Shown here: piece after piece, positions 7,931 to 11,196 of the stretch
Numbering within the stretch: position 1 is the stretch's first letter
Layout: each line of letters opens with the position of its first letter
Source: Lachnospiraceae bacterium
GTDB taxonomy: Bacteria > Bacillota > Clostridia > Lachnospirales > Lachnospiraceae
DNA: 11,196 nt
NCBI GenBank assembly: GCA_900764225.1
Contig: CAAFNG010000322.1
Location: 1 to 11,196 of the forward strand
Direction of reading: 5' to 3'
Translations under genes and position numbers: made by a program
Notes under the pieces: model-generated
What the model saw: only the letters and a program-made list of their open reading frames with translations
What the model was told of the DNA's origin: nothing
Databases searched by the model: none

Positions 7931-9053
7931 ATTTGCAAAAAGTCTCGCTGACTTTTTCCAGCTCCTCACGGATGGAAATATGCTGCGGACAGACTTCCTC
8001 ACATTTTCCGCATTTCACGCATTCGTCTGCACGTTTTCTTCCGTGTCCGGATACAAGCCAGCTCTCCTGATGTGCTGCTGCTCCCATGTTTCCATACAGT
8101 GTCAGATAATTCATTGCTGTAAAGGAACCTGATATTCCAATTCCCTTCGGGCAGACCTTTGCACAGTAATTACAGGTTGTACACGGAATCAGCGGAATTT
8201 TGTTCATGGCTTCTCTTGCTTTATCCAGAGTCTCCTTCTCGCTGTCTGTAAGTCCTGTGAAATCTTTCATATAAGAAAGGTTATCTTCCATCTGGGCAAT
8301 GTTGCTCATTCCGGAAAGTACAGTGATCACGCCATCCAGATCTGCTGCAAAACGGATTGCCCAGGATGCTGTGGAAGCCTCCGGCTCTGCTGCCTTGAGG
8401 ATTTTTTCCACGGATTCCGGCGGAGTTGCAAGCATACCGCCTTTAACTGGCTCCATGATCACAACCGGCTTGCCATGTTTTCTGGCTACCTCATAGCAGG
8501 CTCTTGACTGAATAGCCCGGTTTTCCCAGTCTGCATAGTTGATCTGAAGCTGTACAAACTCCATCTCCGGATGTGCGGTAAGGATTGCATCCAGCTCTTC
8601 CGGTGTGGAATGGAAAGAAAATCCTGCATATTTGATCAGGCCAGCTTCTTTCTGCTCATGAATCCAGTCCCATAAACCGTACTCATCAAAATACTGCGTT
8701 CTGTGCTCTCCAAGATTGTGAAGAAGATAGAAATCAAAGTATCCTGCCTTCGTTCTCTCCAGAGATGTCTGAAACTGTGCGATTGCTTCATCTCTTGTCT
8801 TACAGTTGATCCAGGCTGCCATCTTGGTTGCAAGCTGATATTTTTCTCTCGGGTAACGCTCTACCAGCGCTTCACGGATCGCATCCTCACTGCCAGCATA
8901 AGCCCACGCCGTATCAAAATATGTAAATCCGGCTTCCAGAAACTTATCTACCATAACCTTAGTCTGCTCTACATCGATCACACCTTCGGATTTCTGCGGA
9001 AGTCTCATCAGACCAAAACCCAGTTTTTTGATTTCTTCACCTAAATATGCCAT
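7929..9053 (-). CDS. Aldo/keto reductase with C-terminal two-[4Fe-4S] ferredoxin domain
   Basis: 374 residues from ATG 9053, which has AAAGGAGA upstream; an ATG at 9086 is in frame but has no comparable site and overlaps a repeat. Residues 1-285 are a TIM-barrel aldo/keto reductase with the expected tetrad D47 and Y52 (YFDTAWAY), K77 (ATKM) and H112 (YLLHN), so NAD(P)H-linked carbonyl reduction is likely. The C-terminus carries two cluster motifs, C291-C294-C297-C301 followed by P (CTTCNYCAKVCP) and C345-C348-C351-C355 followed by P (CVKCGKCEEVCP). This fused architecture is common in anaerobic clostridia and suggests electron exchange between iron-sulfur carriers and a pyridine nucleotide or substrate; the substrate is unknown. 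It precedes the PfoR-like gene by 36 nt. No clear own promoter is visible, so readthrough from the retron region is possible. Confidence 0.93.
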   Translation of the reverse strand: MAYLGEEIKKLGFGLMRLPQKSEGVIDVEQTKVMVDKFLEAGFTYFDTAWAYAGSEDAIREALVERYPREKYQLATKMAAWINCKTRDEAIAQFQTSLERTKAGYFDFYLLHNLGEHRTQYFDEYGLWDWIHEQKEAGLIKYAGFSFHSTPEELDAILTAHPEMEFVQLQINYADWENRAIQSRACYEVARKHGKPVVIMEPVKGGMLATPPESVEKILKAAEPEASTASWAIRFAADLDGVITVLSGMSNIAQMEDNLSYMKDFTGLTDSEKETLDKAREAMNKIPLIPCTTCNYCAKVCPKGIGISGSFTAMNYLTLYGNMGAAAHQESWLVSGHGRKRADECVKCGKCEEVCPQHISIREELEKVSETFCK

Positions 9054-9070
9054 GTTTGTTTTTCTCCTTT

Positions 9071-9097
9071 CACCATTGGGCACCATTGGGGACGGGG
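9071..9097. repeat. Tandem CACCATTGGG repeat followed by GACGGGG
   Basis: Two perfect 10-bp copies (9071-9080 and 9081-9090) are followed directly by GACGGGG. They sit in the 64-bp gap between the reverse transcriptase stop and the reductase start, just upstream of the reductase ribosome binding site. Short G-rich repeats of this kind occur in REP-like or small mobile elements of clostridia. That link is inference; no inverted repeat pair or transposase is seen here. Confidence 0.6.
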
Positions 9098-9117
9098 TTT
9101 TCTGGCTCTCTCTTTTG

Positions 9118-10113
9118 TTAATACCCCCATTCTATCTTATCCAGTTCCTCCAGATACTTTTCTCCGGTTTCCGGCTCTACCATTGCCACAAAATATGCCT
9201 TTCCATACATATACTCTTTGAATCCGGTCCGTTCACTGTTTCCTGTATTTTCCAGATGTTTCTGTACCCCCAAATGTCTGCAATAATATATTTCCTGTTT
9301 CAACTTTCTTTTGAACTTTTTAGGAATACACACTTCATTTTCTTTCACGATCAGCCCTGTGACTATTTTTCGGTATGGATCCTGATAATAGCATATTTTT
9401 TTCTGGTTAATTTTGAATGGATACTCTTCAATAATAGAACAAATCTCATCTGAAAGTCCACCAATGTCTTCATTGCTTGAAAACGACATATCATCTGCAT
9501 ATCTAGTATAGGTAATTTCTTTTTTGAGGCAAAATTTTTCCAGTTTCTCATCCATACTTCTCAGAATCAGATTGGATATATATGGACTTGTGGGTGCTCC
9601 CTGAGGTAATTTTTCTTCATAACAGCAGACTTCTGCAAGGAATTTTGCCGCACTCTCACTGTACCCAATCTCCTGAAACAGTGATATGACCATTGTCTGT
9701 GTAATCGATGGAAAAAAATCTTTGATATCAAGATTCAGAATATTCCTGTGCCCTATATGCATTTTTGCATTCGTCAAAATAGATCTGTCTTTTAGAAAAC
9801 CGTGACAGTTTTTACTTACATTTTGTTTTTCCAGAATTTCCTTAAGTATCCATTTCTGTCTCCGTTTAAGCTCATAACTGGGAGCTGTAATATTTCTTTG
9901 TTTATTTTTCCCTGCTATTGTAAATGTATGGTAACACTCCATCTTTATCTGCTGTAATTCCAAAATTTCACTCGCATGTCTGCCATCATAAATCACCGGA
10001 AGATTCTTATCCAGCAGCTTCTTCGCATAGTCTGAGCAACGTTGAATGTACTCTTTTGAATACTTATTTTCCATTGCCTTTCTTAAACGGTCAATATATT
10101 TATATTCACTCAT
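9118..10113 (-). CDS. Retron reverse transcriptase
   Basis: 331 residues, a normal length for a stand-alone retron RT. The ATG at 10113 follows TAGGAG by five bases. Motifs in order: RT1 around PSYELKRRQ (79-87); the retron-specific NAxxH as NAKMH (115-119); motif A LDIKDFFPSI (128-137) with D129; motif B QGAPTSPYISNL (171-182); the catalytic YADD (205-208); and the retron region-Y motif VTGL (251-254). The C-terminal part (about 260-331) is basic at first and is expected to recognise the msr RNA. The enzyme primes from a 2'-OH within its own RNA and copies the msd into msDNA. The RNA gene lies immediately upstream, with a2 ending 18 nt before the start codon. No maturase or endonuclease domain is present, which argues against a group II intron. 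Confidence 0.96.
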   Translation of the reverse strand: MSEYKYIDRLRKAMENKYSKEYIQRCSDYAKKLLDKNLPVIYDGRHASEILELQQIKMECYHTFTIAGKNKQRNITAPSYELKRRQKWILKEILEKQNVSKNCHGFLKDRSILTNAKMHIGHRNILNLDIKDFFPSITQTMVISLFQEIGYSESAAKFLAEVCCYEEKLPQGAPTSPYISNLILRSMDEKLEKFCLKKEITYTRYADDMSFSSNEDIGGLSDEICSIIEEYPFKINQKKICYYQDPYRKIVTGLIVKENEVCIPKKFKRKLKQEIYYCRHLGVQKHLENTGNSERTGFKEYMYGKAYFVAMVEPETGEKYLEELDKIEWGY

Positions 10114-10130
10114 AAATGCTCCTACAAAAA

Positions 10131-10285
10131 AAGAGTAATTGTATTGATTATATGAAAGTGGCTAAGATCATTCTCATACGAGCGAGGCTGGATGTGAACG
10201 AATGATAATAAGCGAACAGCCAGTCCCGCTCGTATGTTAGTCCCCTTCATCAAGGAGGCGACTGCACCTCAATTCAATTACTCTT
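10131..10285 (-). ncRNA. Retron msr-msd RNA
   Basis: Bounded by inverted repeats a1 (10285-10269, AAGAGTAATTGAATTGA on the minus strand) and a2 (10147-10131), complementary at 16 of 17 positions with one central mismatch. After a1 the msr can form a 6-bp hairpin (GAGGTG, loop CAGT, CGCCTC) and a small CTT-GATG-AAG hairpin. The msd follows as a long stem-loop: CATACGAGCG (10236-10227) pairs perfectly with CGCTCGTATG (10184-10175), with an inner GGCTG/CAGCC helix beyond a bulge and an A/T-rich loop of about 26 nt. A single-stranded stretch of about 27 nt separates the msd stem from a2. Location directly before the RT, orientation and structure all fit a retron RNA. The branching guanosine could not be fixed from sequence alone. 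Confidence 0.88.
10175..10236 (-). repeat. msd stem-loop (inverted repeat)
   Basis: A perfect 10-bp inverted repeat (10175-10184 and 10227-10236) with an additional 5-bp inner stem (10186-10190 with 10217-10221). It is the part of the retron RNA expected to be copied into DNA and to give the stable hairpin of the msDNA. Seven bases of the loop (10200-10206) are also complementary to 10167-10173, just outside the stem, allowing a pseudoknot. Confidence 0.85.
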
Positions 10286-10292
10286 AAAGCGA

Positions 10293-10321
10293 ATTATATC
10301 ATATTCGCCGGGATGTATAAA
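10293..10321 (-). promoter_or_regulatory. Promoter of the retron RNA
   Basis: On the minus strand: TTTATA (10321-10316, 4 of 6 matches to the -35 consensus), a 17-bp spacer, then TATAAT (10298-10293) preceded by TGA, i.e. a perfect extended -10. It overlaps the stop codon of the winged-helix gene (10296-10294). A start 7-8 bp downstream falls at 10286/10285, exactly the first base of a1. Confidence 0.8.
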
Positions 10322-10590
10322 TAATCCCATTCAAATTTCTGTCCTGTTTTTTCTCTTTTTTCATCATTATAAACAGACCATTCATTCCATATCGAAAACG
10401 CCTGTTCTTTCCCCAACGTACTTAATTCATATCTTTGATCTTTCACGGTTATAAATCCTTCCGATTTCAATTCACTGACCAGTTCCGCTATCTGCACTTC
10501 TGTCATTCTCAATTCTGCTATCAGAAGTCCAAAATCTACTCTATGGTATTTATCAATGTATGTCAGAATTAATCTTTTATACATTTTCAT
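10294..10590 (-). CDS. Small winged-helix-like retron accessory protein
   Basis: 98 residues starting at ATG 10590; an alternative ATG two codons on at 10584 is equally possible. Residues 3-65 read as a winged helix: helix KRLILTYIDKY, helix FGLLIAEL, recognition-type helix TEVQIAELVSELKSEGF, then a two-strand wing FITVKDQRYELS. The last 30 residues are Trp/Tyr- and charge-rich and unassigned. The start overlaps the end of the PRTase-like gene by 14 nt, indicating translational coupling, and the stop lies 8 bp before a1 of the retron RNA. DNA or msDNA binding, as with other retron-associated HTH proteins, is inferred from fold and context. I do not recognise a named family. Confidence 0.8.
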   Translation of the reverse strand: MKMYKRLILTYIDKYHRVDFGLLIAELRMTEVQIAELVSELKSEGFITVKDQRYELSTLGKEQAFSIWNEWSVYNDEKREKTGQKFEWDYLYIPANMI

Positions 10591-11196
10591 ATGTGTCCAC
10601 GCATCCTTTCAGATATGCATTATCTGTGTTTTTCTTTTTTCTTTTTTTAATTGCCTCTAATGTTAATCTTTTATCTCTGTCTCTTGGAAATAGTGGAACA
10701 TTTTTTTCCGTGTATTTCCAGAACGAACAAAGCGTATTATTCGGAGTATTGTAATAAAAAGACAGCAGGATTTTGCATTTCTCAAATCCCATAACAAAAC
10801 TTTTTTCCCCTTCTATACCTATTTCTTTTTCATATTTTTCTATAATTTTTTCTATTTTCTTTTTGTCTTCTCCTTTAAAAATATAGCCACCTGTCATACA
10901 GTTTTTAATACAGTTTTTTTCTTCCTGCATTTGAAAAACCCAAACCTTTTCTTCCGCTTTTTTATTAATATACTTTATTGCCCGTTTCGTCATTAAGATA
11001 CCTGTTACATAAATCAGATAGTTATCAAGATTTTTCTCTGAGCAGTGTTCTGCAAAGTTTTCCATTGTTTTTCTTACCGAGAATCCTGTTCCTAATATAT
11101 CATCAATAAAAATAATGGCTTTCTTATTATCCAGTAACTTCAAATCCATTTTATTGATATCCGATATAATCTGTTCTTTATGTATTCCCCATTCCA
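10577..11196 (-). CDS. Phosphoribosyltransferase-like retron effector (5' end outside window)
   Basis: Partial. The reading frame stays open to the window edge, and the residues before the first internal Met (ATG 11149, no ribosome binding site) read WGIHKEQIISDINK, a plausible continuation, so the true start lies beyond 11196. The clearest feature is KKAIIFIDDILGTGFSV, a match to the PRPP-binding loop of type I phosphoribosyltransferases (hydrophobic strand, two acidic residues, then TGxS/T), about 31-47 residues into the visible part. The remainder is Lys-rich and includes segments such as MTKRAIKYINKKAEEKVWVF. Upstream partner of the winged-helix gene (14-nt overlap) and of the retron RNA and RT. 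The combination suggests a toxic effector acting on a nucleotide or PRPP-like substrate, restrained by the RT-msDNA complex; this is inference from retron biology. Confidence 0.82.
   Translation of the reverse strand, partial: EWGIHKEQIISDINKMDLKLLDNKKAIIFIDDILGTGFSVRKTMENFAEHCSEKNLDNYLIYVTGILMTKRAIKYINKKAEEKVWVFQMQEEKNCIKNCMTGGYIFKGEDKKKIEKIIEKYEKEIGIEGEKSFVMGFEKCKILLSFYYNTPNNTLCSFWKYTEKNVPLFPRDRDKRLTLEAIKKRKKKNTDNAYLKGCVDTYENV

Noticed and set aside
9054..9086. Longer N-terminus for the aldo/keto reductase from ATG 9086
   Set aside because: It overlaps the tandem repeat, lacks a ribosome binding site and adds no family-conserved residues; ATG 9053 has AAAGGAGA.
9118..10113. RT as a group II intron or diversity-generating retroelement
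   Set aside because: No maturase or endonuclease domain, no intron domain V and no template/variable repeat pair; NAxxH, VTG and the upstream msr-msd point to a retron.
10120..10147. a2 plus its T-run as a Rho-independent terminator of the retron RNA
   Set aside because: The pairing partner is 120 nt away and the stem is A/T-rich; the RT ribosome binding site follows at once, so the RNA and RT are probably co-transcribed.

Overview
The window looks like a piece of chromosome from a gut-type member of the Clostridia, most likely Lachnospiraceae. The reasons are moderate-to-low GC, strong AAGGAGG/GGAGGGG ribosome binding sites, short MKKK-type signal peptides on secreted proteins assembled from transglutaminase, BspA-like LRR, Ig-like and FN3 modules, and a PfoR-type membrane protein. 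The genus is an inference. Nearly everything lies on the minus strand; only the J-domain gene is on the plus strand.

Right to left along the minus strand, the first block (about 10.1-11.2 kb, visibly AT-rich) is a retron. It comprises the 3' part of a phosphoribosyltransferase-like gene cut by the window edge, an overlapping 98-residue winged-helix-like gene, a structured msr-msd RNA gene bounded by 17-nt a1/a2 inverted repeats, and a retron reverse transcriptase with NAxxH, QGAPTSP, YADD and VTG motifs. A well-formed promoter overlaps the stop codon of the winged-helix gene, and its predicted transcription start falls on the first base of a1. The set reads as an anti-phage retron: RT plus msDNA as sensor or inhibitor, with the PRTase-like protein as probable effector and the winged-helix protein as probable adaptor. 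This is the most interesting system in the window.

Downstream (6.7-9.1 kb) are an aldo/keto reductase with a C-terminal two-cluster ferredoxin module and a PfoR/PTS-EIIC-like polytopic membrane protein, probably co-transcribed. They end at a hairpin shared with the convergent J-domain gene. A short tandem repeat followed by a G-rich tract lies between the retron RT and the reductase.

The plus-strand gene (5620-6708) is a zinc-finger-less (type II) DnaJ-like co-chaperone. It has a near-consensus sigma-A promoter and a leader of about 160 nt with a perfect 9-bp GC hairpin. Divergent from it, a three-gene minus-strand operon (5232 down to 130) encodes secreted proteins: a four-repeat SH3b-like protein, a large transglutaminase-like multidomain protein and an FN3 protein, closed by a strong terminator at 75-124. 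The transglutaminase-like gene has an in-frame TGA just before what looks like the natural last strand of its terminal FN3 domain, which suggests a recent nonsense change or a recoding event.
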